Origin: Phoebastria nigripes
Taxonomy: Eukaryota > Chordata > Aves > Procellariiformes > Diomedeidae
NCBI GenBank assembly: GCA_035582835.1
Contig: JAYKAV010002375.1
Span: 1 to 64,000 of the forward strand
Length of the DNA stretch: 64,000 bases
Reading direction: 5' to 3'
Part shown: one piece after another, positions 50,201 to 62,790 of the stretch
Position numbering within the stretch: the first letter of the stretch is position 1
Layout: each line of letters opens with the position of its first letter
Program-made: the position numbers and the translations under genes
The notes under the pieces: generated by a model
What the model saw: only the letters and a program-made list of their open reading frames with translations
What the model was told of the DNA's origin: nothing
Database searches by the model: none

Positions 50201-53200
50201 GGAGACCGTTCAGTCATTTCAAGGTGGATATAACTATAATACACTGTGCGATTTACATCTTTGGTTAAATTCTTTTAAACGGATACCATCAATATAAAGA
50301 TTACATTTTCCTGGGTCATTAAAGTTAGGCACATACTAATTTATTAAAAGGTAATGTATTATATCTAGGAAGAGATAATATCTGCCAGAAATTCCAGGGA
50401 GGCTTTAGAGGCCTTGCTGTGATGAGTCAAGCTGATAACGGCATACAGTGAGAGAGCTGCCTGTTCATCAAGGAAAGGGGGTGCAGTGCAGCGGCAATAA
50501 TCGTTTGGGAAGGCAGCATGGAGAGACACAGTGGTGGAGCCTACTCAGAAAAAAGGAAACGCATCAAACCTTACTTACTGGGTAGCATTGCAACACATCA
50601 CAGAAGCGGCCGCTAACTTCACTTAGCATGTGCCAAATACTGTCCAGCCATGTGCAAATAAAAAGCTCCTGTACCAAAGAGCTTTCACAATCACAATGTG
50701 CAAAAAGGCAGTGTGGATGCCCCATCAGGTAACTAGCCTGTCAGGAGATTTGAAGAAGGCTTGCAATGTAAATAACCCTTTCCTAAGTTATCTCTTGGTA
50801 GATGTTTGCAGTTAAAATGACCCCGTGGGAATACGAAGGTGCCCAGATGACAGTGACTGAAGGGGAGGGAGCATGGCCGTGTTCCCAGTCCATGTGATGT
50901 CAGCAAAGAAAACATGTGAGCAGCAATTTCAGGTCAAACCTGAAGGCTACATAAACTCCATCAGTGAAAGGATGAGCCACTGAGGCTAATAACTTGGCTG
51001 GGGGGTGAGATGCTCCAGTGTAACAAGCACTGGAGGAACAACATGCCGGAAAGCAGCAGCGTCAGCAAAGAGGCAAGGTGACAGATGTGAGCTGGAGGAA
51101 GGCTGGTCCCTCAGCCTCACTCAGTGCACTGGGATTATCCCTGCAGGTCCACTGCTTTCGCTGAGAAACTCTGAGAGCAGAGCTGCTAAGTAGAAAGAGG
51201 AGGGGGAGAAAAACCCCTGTTGGAATCAATGCTAAATTGCAGAGGTTGCTGCAGCAATACGGGAAGGACCCGGACAGAGACAACCATGACGGAAAACCTA
51301 TGGCTAAGAGTGAGGAGGAAAGAGCAAAGGCTGATGATATGAGATGGCAGTGTGAGAGGCCCTGGAAGTTGGTCTCGGCTTGAACTTGGTCTCTGTGTCA
51401 GCAAGATTGTGTAAGCGGGAAAGTTCCTGCCAGCATCTCACTCCGGGGCTGGGGCTGGGAGCCAGAGGCTGGCGGGGATGGTATTGCTGCGAAGGCTGAG
51501 TTTCTCTTACGACTGGGTAATCTGTACAACAATTTCCCTTATGTGAATGCCAAATTAGGCTAGAGGGAGAGGGCTGAGATAAGGAATATGAAGAAAACAC
51601 GCTTTATGCTGAAATTATTTTGTTAATTACTGCAATTCTAAGCCAGTCCTAAGAATTTAAGAATAACACCCTCAAAGTTCAGCACGAAGTGCCCTACCTG
51701 ATGTCCACTGTTTCGAGACCACAAATCATTTCCAGATCTTTGGCTCCTAACAGCCACCATCAGCACAAACCTTTTCCCCAAACGTTCTCTGTTTTTAACC
51801 CCTGAGAGGGTCTGGGAAGCTCCAATGTTGTCTGCCTTTCCCTAACTCACAGGGAGCCATCACTGAGAACTGAGAGCTGGAATGCCATGGAGCAGGAAAG
51901 GCATGTCCCAGAGGGCAGAGCAAAGATATTTTCCTGCAAGACGTACTCTAGGCTCCATCATCCCACACCATGAGTAACACACAGCCTCCTCCTGCCCCGC
52001 CTCGGCGCGGGAGGAGCAGGGAGGCAGGAGTCGGGCAGCTAGCCGGCAGCAACCCAGCGACAGACCCTGACTCAGAGTGTGAGCAACCTTGCCCTTCCTG
52101 TGGATGTTTCCTTGAAAGGAGTGATTTGGCCTTAGGCGAAGGAGGCGAAAAGGAACACCAAGAAATCATTTGTATTCAGGAATTGCTTGCTTTCCTTTTG
52201 CACAAGTTTGGGTTTTGGTTTTTTTTAAGGATGAGCCTAATTGTTTCACATGCTCATCTTCTGGTATTTAGCAACTTTTAATGTGAGAAAGACACACGGG
52301 AAAATTAATACTTAGAGTTTCTGAATTGTAAGATAGCTTTCAGAGGAACTGAATGGGGTTTTTTTAGTGTTACTGTCAAGAAATCTTTGGGGCTTTGAAA
52401 CTAAAATCTCTTTTCCTAATTTCTAAAAAAAATTGTCTTCATTGTGAAGGTTTGATCTGAGCACAGAATCTGAATTGTGTTTTGGGCTCCGACTTGAGAT
52501 GGATTTGTGGCTTAAACAAGGAACTTCAACTTCACCTCTTCCCTAGTTTTCCCATCTGTGAATTATTGTTTTTCTTCCAGCAGAGCTTTATAAACATCCA
52601 AGCAAAAAGGCCTTGGAGAAGTATACTGTTATACAACTGCTAATCATTACGATTCTTCTATTGTATTTGGTGACGTAAGAAAGTCCTAGCCAGATGCCTT
52701 AAAATCTGAGGAAATGTCTGCAAGGCATCTTTGTGGTAACACATGGGTGCAGATTCCATTCATCATTTCCTTGACAGTTTAACTAACTACTCCCAAGCCA
52801 AAAAAGATCACTGAAATCCCTTCCAGAAATATTAGCTGAAGGACAGGAGCAAGTCACTAAAAGCTCAGGCAGCCTGTATAATTGGAAATGCCAAGGCTCG
52901 CAGGCTACCAGGAAGGGGTCCGCAGAAGGTAATCAAAAAATGCTAGCTTGCTATGCATAGGCTTAAATTCTATATGCAGGGATTTACACCTTCACTGGAA
53001 AAAAAAGAAAAAAAAGTTTAGAGCTCTGCACAGTTGGAACCACTCATCCAGAAACTCCGGTTTGAACTTTCCGAAGTACCTGTGGGATTAAGAACAAATC
53101 CCAGTTAACTTCAGTAGAACTGGGGCCCTCACATCACTTGAATAATTGAAGCTCGAGTCAGAATCACCAGAAACATGTTTTTCAACCTTTTACAATTTGC

Positions 53201-54220
53201 AGCACCTTAAAACTTTTTTTTCCCGTGGAAGTGTCAGTTCCTGTATAGTGATTTAATACTGCAGAAAATAGGTTTGCTTTTCTTAGTTACCCTCTGCAGA
53301 CCCCTTAAAAACACTCTTTGAACACAGAGCTTGCAGGTTAAAAACTGTAACTTTGACATATCTCAAAATATTTATTATTTTCTCTAGAGCCCTTTGTCCC
53401 GGCATTATTCAAACACTAGACAAAAGGCAGCGTCTAGTCCTTGTGTTCAGAAAAAGCTGAAAAACATCAACTGTAAATGTTTAGTATTTAAAATTTTTTT
53501 ATTTGAAAGCCAATTTCACAATTTTTGAGCTCTAGCTTACAATTTTTGAATGTTTGATGTTGGTAATGATGCATTCCTGACTTTTTCCTGATATTACATG
53601 CCTTATGTTAGTCCTCTACAAATTATAAACCCAATATTAAAAAATCTTTTCATACTGAAATATGGGCAGGTGGGCGTGTCCCACTTTTTTCCGGCTGAGT
53701 ACCTTAGAAAACCTGACGAAGCAATCTGTCCAGGACCGTCAAAATATAACATTATAAAACTATATTGGGACATATGCGAACTTCAGAACCAGATCCATGC
53801 TTGCTTCTGGGACAAACTCTGTTCTAGCAAATTCGAACTCATCTCTACTCTCTGTTAAAGCCTGCAAGAATGACAACCTGAGGAGACCAGAGAGAGCCAG
53901 GAAAAGGCCATCAAACACAGCTTTAAAGGTTGTATTACTCTTGGTACCAGAAAGAAGAATGGCCATAAGCGATTTGCTTTGTGTTTATAGCTTTTACCTT
54001 GGTATGTTGTTTGTCTTATAATAAACTTCTTGACTGACTAATCAGCCATTCAGAGGAGCTTTCTGAGCTGTGACTGGGGGAAAGATGAATGCGTCCAGTC
54101 TTGAAATTATGCAGTGAAATGCTACTCTGCATATTATAGCTACAGCATGATATATTAGCTAATAAAACACAACACGAAAAAGGCTTTGGATGGCGCACTG
54201 AGCAGTCAACGGGCTGCTGA
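47256..54220. other. Anonymous sequence, no supported gene
   Basis: Open frames are short and mostly overlapping on both strands. Three small items are visible. At 50,519-50,617 there is a 32-codon ATG frame with a basic KRKRIKP motif. At about 51,990-52,080 there is a GC-rich patch inside a 103-codon frame (51,970-52,281). At about 53,095-53,125 there is a fragment resembling the 'cccattgacttcaatggggc' core of sauropsid repeats. At about 53,650-54,025 the sequence resembles a retroviral LTR 3' half (TATA-like box, AATAAA at about 54,020) but has no definable ends. Confidence 0.4.
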
Positions 54221-54226
54221 GAAAAA

Positions 54227-54967
54227 TGTGAAGGAAGGATTCAGTGAGCTATGTGATGAAGGGAGGCAGTTCAGGGCAAAGGCTGAAGGCGTTAGCCTTG
54301 GTGAGGCCTGACAGGTAACAGGAGTTGATGGCTGAGGGGCTTTGGAGTGAAAAATCCGTGCTTGATATGGTCGAAGAGAAACAGTCTTCATAGGACCGTA
54401 AAGAGCAGCGGATGAAAGTGATGATGATCTGTTTGATGCGAAGAGACAGAACACCACAAAAATCTCTTCGAAATTGCAATATATCCCAACTGGATACAAC
54501 GGGAACTGAAAATCACAGGCCGAGAGTTGTCACTCCACCATGGACAGCTTGACCACACCAGGGCTACTGTCACCATCCTTACACACTAGAGTAACACCTG
54601 ATACCTAGACAATAACAGGATTTTAGGGACTTGGGAAAACAGCAAGGCCCCCTCTGAAACAAGGTGGCACACAGGGGCTGGGAAACAAGTGAGGGGCATG
54701 ATTTAGGTATTTGATTTAAACTACGGCCAGCCTGAAGGCTGGAGTTCAAAAGAACTCGAGGTTCTTCCGTGTATTGGGACAGCTTTCGCCCTCGGCCCCG
54801 AACTCACCAAGGCTTGATAGTGCCTGACCTGAAGAGCCTGACCTGGCTGTTTGTCTAATGGTTTGGGTTGCTCTGTTTCTTTTTGTTCGGTTCCTCTAAA
54901 TAAAGCTTTAACTGAGGACATTATTAATTGGAGTGGCTGCAGTGTTCATTGTCTGGGTTGGCGGGCA
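54227..54967 (+). mobile_element. Probable solo LTR of a second retroviral family
   Basis: A 741-bp segment begins TGTGAAGG and ends GGCGGGCA, i.e. TG...CA. It is flanked by a perfect 6-bp duplication GAAAAA (54,221-54,226 and 54,968-54,973). A canonical AATAAA lies at 54,899-54,904, about 63 bases before the 3' end, the usual R/U5 position. The sequence is unrelated to the LTR family at 18,291, 24,285 and 55,082. A 6-bp duplication is typical of class II (ERVK-like) elements, but the duplicated hexamer is low-complexity, so chance is not negligible. No primer-binding site or retroviral gene follows. Confidence 0.5.
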
Positions 54968-55081
54968 GAAAAACAAGCCTACATATACATTTTGGCATTG
55001 GAAAGAAATCGTTAATTGTTGCGGTTTAGGAAAACAGACTTCTCCAAGGCTAAATATCTGAGGATGTTAATAATATGAAGC

Positions 55082-55630
55082 TGTCCTGGTTCTGGCTGGG
55101 ACAGAGTTAACTTTCTTCCCAGTAGCTGGGGGGGGTGTGCTGTGCTTTGGGTTTGGTACAATAGGAGCGTTGATGGCCCATTGATGTTTTGGGTGCTGCT
55201 GGGTGGTGCTTGCACCGGGCACTTTTCGGCCTCCCATGCCCTGCCAGGTGCATGGGAAGCTGGCGGGGGGAGCATAGCTGGGGTGGCTGACCCAGCTGGC
55301 CAGTGGGGTATTCCATACCATGTGACGTCATGCTCAGTATAAAAACTAAGGGTGTGGGGGGGCTCGGGGTCCCGGGGGACGGGCTCTCGTTCGGTTCGGC
55401 GGGTGGTGAGCAATTGCATTGTGCATCGCCTGCTTTGTATATTGTTGTTGTTGTTATCACTGTTACTATTACTGTTCTACTTCGTTTTATTTCAATTATT
55501 AAATTGTTTTTATCTCAACCCGCGAGTTTTCCTACTGTGCCCTCCCGATTCTCTCCCCCATCCCGCCGGAGTGGGGGGGTGAGCGAGCGGCTGCGTGGTG
55601 TTTAGGTGCTGCCAGGGTTAAACCACGACA
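55082..55630 (+). mobile_element. Solo LTR of an endogenous retrovirus, copy C
   Basis: This is the most complete copy of the family. It begins TGTCCTGG, ends CACGACA, and is flanked by a perfect 5-bp duplication GAAGC (55,077-55,081 and 55,631-55,635). U3 contains an intact palindromic CRE, TGACGTCA (55,323-55,330), only eight bases before the TATAAAA box (55,338-55,344). An ATTAAA poly(A) signal is at 55,498-55,503. The two other copies have lost the full CRE. No internal viral genes adjoin it. Confidence 0.93.
55323..55344 (+). promoter_or_regulatory. CRE plus TATA box in the LTR promoter
   Basis: An 8-bp palindromic cAMP-response element, TGACGTCA, sits close to TATAAAA in the LTR U3. 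CREB/ATF proteins bind this octamer. Activity of this copy is unknown. Confidence 0.7.
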
Positions 55631-55635
55631 GAAGC

Positions 55636-58600
55636 ATAACTTTCAATTCTGAATCACAGATTAAAACCAATTCCAAATGAGGAAGAATCCAAAGTTACTA
55701 CTTCTTGGAAAATGCTTGGTAGCCTACATGAAGTTAGCTTACCTTCCTCAGATGAGGTCTGCCCTTTGATTTGCACCAATTTGGTCAGTTTTTAAAGTGA
55801 TTGAATTAACCTAGTCTGCAGCCGTGATGAAGTGTTCACAGCTGAAATGTGGCAACGTAAGCAGAACTGCTGGAACAGGTCGTATGAGCACTTGTTTCAT
55901 CTGTTCATTTGTTTCAGTGGTTAGTCCCATGGCTTAGTTCAAACAGCCTTTCATGGCTGGTAAGTTAAGGGAAATCTTGGGAACTCGTAGCCAACATGGC
56001 AGTTTTGGGGTCAAATTTGCTTTTAAACCTTTGGGGATTGTTTATATGGCAGTATGGCATAACAGCGTGACTGAGCACAAACATTAAACAAGCCATTAAA
56101 AGATCATTTCTGCTCTGAAAAGACAAATTTCTTAAGTGCCAGGAAAGGCCATAGCTACACGGTCATGGAAACCTTTATCTGGTCCCTTGTTCACAGTCAC
56201 TCTGAACACATCTTTACTTCCATGACCTTGTACTTTTTTCTGTTGAAAAGCAATGGCCTCATTAAATAAACCTGACCAAAATGGTCCCTGTTGCACACCC
56301 ATACTCTGTGTACTAAGGGTCACAAGGACAGAAATAAAAAGCTATTACTCTACTGAACACTGTGATGTGCATAAAGAACATGAAATAAGATTATATATAT
56401 TGAGAACGGGAGCTTTCTGAATTTCAAGTATCTATTTTTACACTGGGTTGGCATTTCCCCTGACCCTCCAAGCCTTGTTAAGTGTCACGCGGCTGTCCAG
56501 CATGATCAGCAGCAGGACGGGGACCCTCTCTTCTGCTCAAGCATTTCTGCTGTTTGGGCTTATGGAGTGCCAAGAGGGACTATGAACTTGCCACTGGAGA
56601 GGCATGACGCACTTTGGAGCAGGTATTTGCTGACGGCAGAAAACCAGTGGACTCCTGATTTCCTCTCCAGGCTCCAAACAGGGATGTGCTTTAGTGGGCA
56701 CAGTCTTCTACCTGTCTTTTTGAAGTGTGGTCTTTCTAGCCACTCCTTTTCATTCTTGGGATGCTACTCAGCAAAGCGCTGCCTGTGCATTCACCCATCA
56801 TCTTGGGTGGGTTTTGCAAACCATATGGAGTTCCCAGGGGCCACAGCTACACTGAGCAGTTAGATTTAAGGTAGGTTTGCTCTATCTGCAGGAATGGCAA
56901 TGGAAATAGTGTGTGCAGTACATACATACACCTAGTTCTGTCTCTTCCCCTCGCCAGTTCTCCTCACTCAGCTAGCCATCTTCCTCCTCCACATAGTGCC
57001 AGCATAGCCCCCCTCCCCAGGCCATTGACAATCATCCCTACTGACCCTTCCTCGACTTCTCATCTGATCTCAGCATCTTTGTTCTCCCCAAATCTTGGTC
57101 TCTTTGACAGCCAGACTCCGGTCTCATGGCCTGACCCCCATGTCATGCTCAGCTCCCCTCTTGCTACCCCAGGCACCCAGGCCAACCTCTGTAAACCTCA
57201 AGTCTTTGTCCTCTGCCTCAGGTATTGTCTCACAGTCTAATCTCTTTCTCTTGTTCCCCATTTTGCTTCTCACAGTGCTGTACAGTTCTGGTAGATTCCT
57301 TCTTCATGGGGTATATTCAGGAGGAGAGAAAACCTGGGAAAGCAGGAGGGAAGGAGTGTCTGCTCTTTGCTTCGGTGCCCCATCCACAGGCTAGAGGAGC
57401 CAGAACTGCAACTAAAGCAAAAGTCCTGCTTGCCCCTAGGATGCCAGGTGCGTAGTGCAGATGAGCTTTAGTAAATCTTTTGAAAATCAAGCTGTGAAGC
57501 TTTATTGAGGCTGCATTTTACAAGTGCAGGTGTGCTGATCTAACAGCTCACTGCCAGCAAGTGTGAGGTCTCCCTACCTCCTCTTCCCGAGGGCCTGCTG
57601 CCACCATTTATCTTTCACCGGCGCTTGTATCCCTCGGACCTACCTCGAAAGATAATCCAGCCACTTTCTGTGGGATTAGTGAGCTGAGTTAGGGGAGCCC
57701 CCGGAGGGGCCTGATAAGAGTGAGAAGTGATACACGGAGGGGGCTGAGACAACCTGGCCAGGAGAAGGAGCAGGGCAGGGACCTCCTCGTTCTGTTAGCC
57801 CAGAGCTCCTCGACAAGCTCAGCTATTCAGAGAGATGCAGTCTCTGGTTCTGGTCAGGTGGTGCTGCCTGCAGTTTTTCAAAGCCTCGTAATGTGGTCAA
57901 ATTGGGGCAGGCTTTCACAAAGGCAAATTTCTTGTTCCTTTTTCAAAGGGCAAGGGCATTAAAGCCTCTCTGAGAAGGATTACCAGAGTATTTCGACAAG
58001 GCAAAATATACCCTAGCCCTGGTCTTAGAGATAAGAGAAACTTCTGGCTAAGCGTTTCCCCGTGTAATTCAGGTTTAGGTAAATATTCAGCGTGGAAATT
58101 TTAGCTAAAATGTCTAATGTTCAGTAAACGTACTTAAGCAATCTTAACAATAGAGCTGCCAGCCCCACCTACAAGAAGTGGTTTGCGCCCTTTTGGCAGA
58201 AAGATCTAAGATTGAATGGGTATAAGGCAAAGCTGGGAAAATTATGCTGTTCACTATTTCCCAATGAGTCATCAACAGGTTTTTGAAAACTTTGTAATAA
58301 CAGCACTTTTTTAGAACACATGAGATGCTTTTCTTCAAAAAGTAGCATTGTAATGAGGGAGGAGTGGAAACGCATGTGCTTTTCATCTGCACAGAATACA
58401 AAGAGACTATGTAATGTAAAGCAGACCTTAAAAGAGACAAATAAGCATGTTAAAGAAAAATGCTGGTAGAATAAATCTGGAGAAAAATGTTTCAAGTGCA
58501 CATTGAAATCCTTTCATATCATCTGAAGTGTATGAGCTAGACAGAGAAAACTGCGCCAAGAGTCACGGAAGGGCTGATAGATAGGTTCACACGCCCAGGA

Positions 58601-61600
58601 CTGATAAACAAGTTTTGTGCAAATCTCTCTCATACTGTTTTGCTTTTCTTGTGATAAATATTTAAAAAGAGATTTGTCTTACCAGGATGACTTTAGTATG
58701 AGAAAGTGGAAAGAGCAGGGGTTTAATATTCATGGATTAGAAAGAGCTTTACAAACTGTTTTTGTTTTTGTTTTGTTTTGTTTTACTTTATTTTATACAG
58801 CGTGCAACCCATATCACTTACAAACTCCCACAGGGAGTCTTTGCCAACCTATGCTGCTGTGGTTACAAGCCACTCACAAGTGGAAGTCAGAATGATTAGG
58901 GCAGGTACCTTTATGGTCTTCTAGTTTCCCTGTTTTTCTCCTATTGCCTCTCCCGATCTGCAGAGCCTTGGAAACACGATAGCCTGGGCCCCACCCTGCT
59001 GGTGGAAAGTTCATGGAAACCATCAATCAGAACTAGTTGCCTTTAGCAACCAACAACAAATCTGCCCCAGTTAGCCACAGGGATGGAGAGTACGTGGTTA
59101 TTACTGCGTTGATGTTCAGCTGAGAATTCCTGGCATCAGGAAGACCTAAGCTGTAGGAGCTTCCAGAAAGAAAGTAAGTATTAAGTAATGTCTGCAGGGT
59201 GTGATAGGAGTCTCCTCCAGCTTGGCTGCACCCCAGTCACTGTCGTTTTGATCAGAAAGAGACCCTAAGCCAGTCTGGAAACTAATGACCAGGGGGTTCC
59301 TCATTTGCGGTGCCTGTCTCGCTTGTGGGGGGGAAAGGCACGCTAAAAAAGCCACTGGACAGCCTGCCTTGCAGTCCTCAGCAAGGTTTCTTCTGGTTGA
59401 AAATCTGCAGGAGTGGAAATGTCACAGTCAGCCTATCAAATAGCCTGAATTATAGTATATTTTAATGTTATTATTGCTGACTTGTTATGTAAAACCTTAA
59501 ACACCTTGACAGGGGAAGAGATATATATCTATTTATAGTATATGTATAGGTGTGTGTGCTAGATATATCTATATTTGTATTGAGAAACCGTATCTGACTC
59601 TCGATACCTGTACCAGGTAGTCCTTGACGTGTGCGCAGTACCGTCTCCAGTCTCTCCTAGGAACACCTTCTGCCCCTTCACACCACAGTGAAATGAGACA
59701 GCACGAGCTGCAAGACTACGAAGCACAGGAATGCACACAGAATGGCATTCATTCGTAAGCCTTATCCGCGGACCAGTCGCTGCCTCCCACAGAGAGGGTC
59801 TAAAAAAAGTGCAGCAGTCTCTGAGGCGGGGTGTCAGCAGAGGGATTATGGATTCCGACCCTCCCAACCCAAAATGTTTTCCTAGGTCAAAGCAGTGTGG
59901 GTTTCAGCAGCTGCCCCTGTGCTAACACCTATGCCCTTGGGAACAGGAGGTGGAGAGGAAAAGAAGGGAAAACATGGACATAGACTTCAAAATCGGCTCA
60001 GGTTTCAAGGGGGAAAAAGCCAAAGAGGATGATTTCTCTTCATTCCTTTCCTCCCCTGAGCACCAGATGTGGGGAAGGAGCCTGTTGTGGTGTTGGAGGG
60101 AGGCAGAGCTGTTGTTGCACAGATCCCAGCATCTCTGTTCAGTACAACTCATCCTGCCTTTGGGGATGAGCAATTACAACACCATCTTCAGGATTTTCCA
60201 GAGGGCACAGTCTGCCAGTTAGTCATTCAGCCTGTTCTCCTAGTGCTCTTTTGAAAGAATCACGGCATTTTCAAAGAAGTCAGAGGTCATCACTGGCTTG
60301 GCTTGACATTTACACTTGTATTTTTTATCAGGAGATAGGGGAATCGCATTTAATACTGGTAAACCTGAAAACGGTGGAATTTTTTTTCCCCTGAAGAGTT
60401 TTAGAGCTCACTTTCTCACACTTATTCACCATCTAAAAATAATTCTCTTCTTTCATGAATTCATTAGCAAAACCACATTGCAGTACACTGCACCTTGTTA
60501 TTGACATTCTTAGCAATATAAACACTGCTGCGGAATAACTGTCTGACTGCTTCTGATGGACAATCAAATGCCAGAGGATAAACTCTGGCTCCATTGATAG
60601 AGCAATTAATTTTTCACTCTCCCCCTGCCCTTTTACACCTGTCTGAAAGATATAGGAATGCCTGAAGCCACAGGAACTCTGTAGGTTCTGCTACCTGAGC
60701 ATCTGGCCTATCATTTGGTAGGTCTGGGCATCAACATCCTTCCTGAAATGGAGCAGGTGCTGCAAAGCTGAAAGTAGAAGAGCCTAAAATAAAAAACCCA
60801 GTTTTGCATTCTTTGGACTTCCTGGTGATAGGAGGAAGAATTTTTACTGTTATTTAGATTCACTATGAAGTATATACAGTAGATTTTCCAGCAGATAAAG
60901 GGAGAAATGTTAAACAATATTATTCTTAATTAACACTTGGTGAACATTTGGAGGTCTCCATCAAGTTCAGAATCTCACTCTGCTGGGCTAGGTGAGAAGG
61001 CATTCCTTGCTTTGAAGAGTTTAAAACCTAAAGAGACCAGAGAGTCATCAAAGTCAGGGACAGCCCTCTTTTCGCAGAGAAATTAGACCTACAGAAGCCC
61101 CGTGTCCTTCTCCGCAAGATTACCCCTTTTCTCAGAGATTCTTTTAATTTGCTTTGCTTATTAGCAGTATTGTACACATGATCTGTTCTTTGGCAAGTGC
61201 GTTCCTGATGTGCCAATTAAAATAATTCTGTTACCTTTGGCCCTCTCAGTTTATTTAGAGACCTCAAAGTACATCAGCATACACGCAGTAATAACCGATA
61301 AGGGAATAAAGTTATAAACAATCCTAATTTGTATTATGCTGGGTACATCAAAAAGCTACTTTTCCATAATCCGCTTATTGCCTTTGTAACCCTCACACAA
61401 GACCTCTGAAAATCTCCCTAGAGCATAAAGATAGAAAAGAATCACAGAGGGAGGGAAAAAGGGAAGCACATTTAATAATTGAGGAAAATCTCATTTGAGC
61501 AAAGTCTAATTTATGAGCACACGAAGCTTCATATGGTTCCATGTAAAAGCTCCAAATATGGCTGGAATGGAGAAAAAACAGTTGTGTCTAGCAGATCTAG

Positions 61601-62204
61601 GCCATACATCTAGCATCTAGACCTGGACTGATCAGTATCGTGGACCTAGGGAAAACCTGAGCCTAGGACGGAGGGACTTCGTTGTAAAAGTTATACAAGG
61701 AAGCCAGCAGAGCTACAGCACCTTTAACCCTCCTATCCGATTCAGAAAATACCACTTTCACATTTGGTTGCCCTAATACTGAGAACTCATCTGTTTCCAG
61801 CACAAGTAAACACGGCTTTACTTCACATGGGGGAACTTTGTCCCTACAATATAACCTATCCATTGGGATAGTCCTCTGGCCATGCCATGGCAACTAGGTA
61901 AATTCAGTTATTTCAGCTCCATTTTAACCACAGTTTTGAGGCAAAAGTGAAGAGGCCCCCACAAATCTCTTTGAATTGAAGCTGCCATGTTTTGGACAGC
62001 CCAGTTTCAGTGCTGGTTTCTCCCATATTTCTGCATGCCATGCAGCCCTTGGGGCAGAGACTAGTAGGTAGGTCTGTTAGCCCTCCGAGTGCCAATATGC
62101 TAGACGAATACCCAATGTACAATAAAATGTTAGACTTAAAGGGAAGTGTAGATCCATACCTGTGGCTTGCATTCAGATAGGTTTAAATATATTTTGAATT
62201 TATT
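55636..62204. other. Anonymous sequence, no supported gene
   Basis: No exon with both splice sites and a convincing frame is seen. A C-rich, stop-poor stretch at about 56,911-57,455 has overlapping frames of 76-109 codons in the same direction with no domain. A (TTTTG)n run lies at 58,758-58,797. An AT-alternating patch lies at 59,521-59,575. The remainder is unremarkable. Confidence 0.4.
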
Positions 62205-62296
62205 CTCCTTTATTTATATATAAGTATAATTTATATAAAAAAATATATAATTTATATATATAGTTTATAAATAAATATAGTTTATTTATTATATAT
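62205..62296. repeat. AT-rich tract at the CR1 5' junction
   Basis: Nearly pure A/T with TATA and TTATAT units runs up to the truncated 5' end of the CR1. It is either the original target or slippage-expanded sequence at the junction. Confidence 0.85.
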
Positions 62297-62790
62297 CGAG
62301 CCCTCAGCACAAGAAAGACGTGGACCTGTTGGAGCAGGTCCGGAGGAGGGTCACAAAAATGATCAGGGGGATGGAACACCTCTCCTATGAAGAAAGGCTG
62401 AGAGTGTTGGGGTTGTTCAGCCTGGAGAAGAGGAGGCTTCAGGGAGACCTTACTGCAGCCTATCAGTACTTAAAGGGGGCTTATAAGAAAGATGGGGACA
62501 AACTTTTTAGCAGGGCCTGTTGCGACTGGACAAGGGGGAATGGCTTTAAACTAAAAGAGGGTAGATTTAGACTAGACATAAGGAAGAAATTTTTTACAAT
62601 GAGAGTGGTGAAACACTGGCACAGGTTGCCCAGAGAGGTGGTAGATGCCCCCTCCCTGGAAACATTCAAGGTCAGGTTGGACGGGGCTCTGAGCAACCTG
62701 ATCTAGTTGAAGATGTCCCTGCCCAGAGCAGGGGGGTTGGACTAGATGACCTTTAAAGGTCCCTTCCAACCCAAACTATTCTATGATTCT
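62297..62790 (+). mobile_element. CR1 LINE, 5'-truncated
   Basis: The segment carries the CR1 ORF2 C-terminal coding sequence and 3' UTR. It ends with the diagnostic 'ttccaacccaaactattctatgattct' type tail, starting 'cccttccaac' at 62,761. CR1 is the dominant LINE of birds. Insertions are usually 5'-truncated during reverse transcription, and this one retains about 0.5 kb. No target duplication is seen, which is normal for CR1. Confidence 0.95.
62320..62706 (+). pseudogene. CR1 ORF2 C-terminal fragment
   Basis: An uninterrupted frame of 128 codons covers the C-terminal end of the CR1 ORF2 protein, downstream of the reverse transcriptase core. Family-typical motifs are visible in order: LRVLGLFSLEKRRLQGDL, the TRGNG(F)KLKEGRFRLDIRK block, and VVKHWHRLPREVV. 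There is no frameshift or stop, which suggests a fairly recent insertion. The frame is open from the truncated start and has no proper initiation codon of its own. The catalytic domains are missing, so it cannot act autonomously. Confidence 0.92.

Noticed and set aside
50519..50617. 32-codon frame with a nuclear-localisation-like KRKRIKP motif
   Set aside because: Too short and without supporting splice or promoter signals to be called a gene.
62481..62769. Minus-strand frames opposite the CR1
   Set aside because: They are antisense shadows of the CR1 ORF2 tail.
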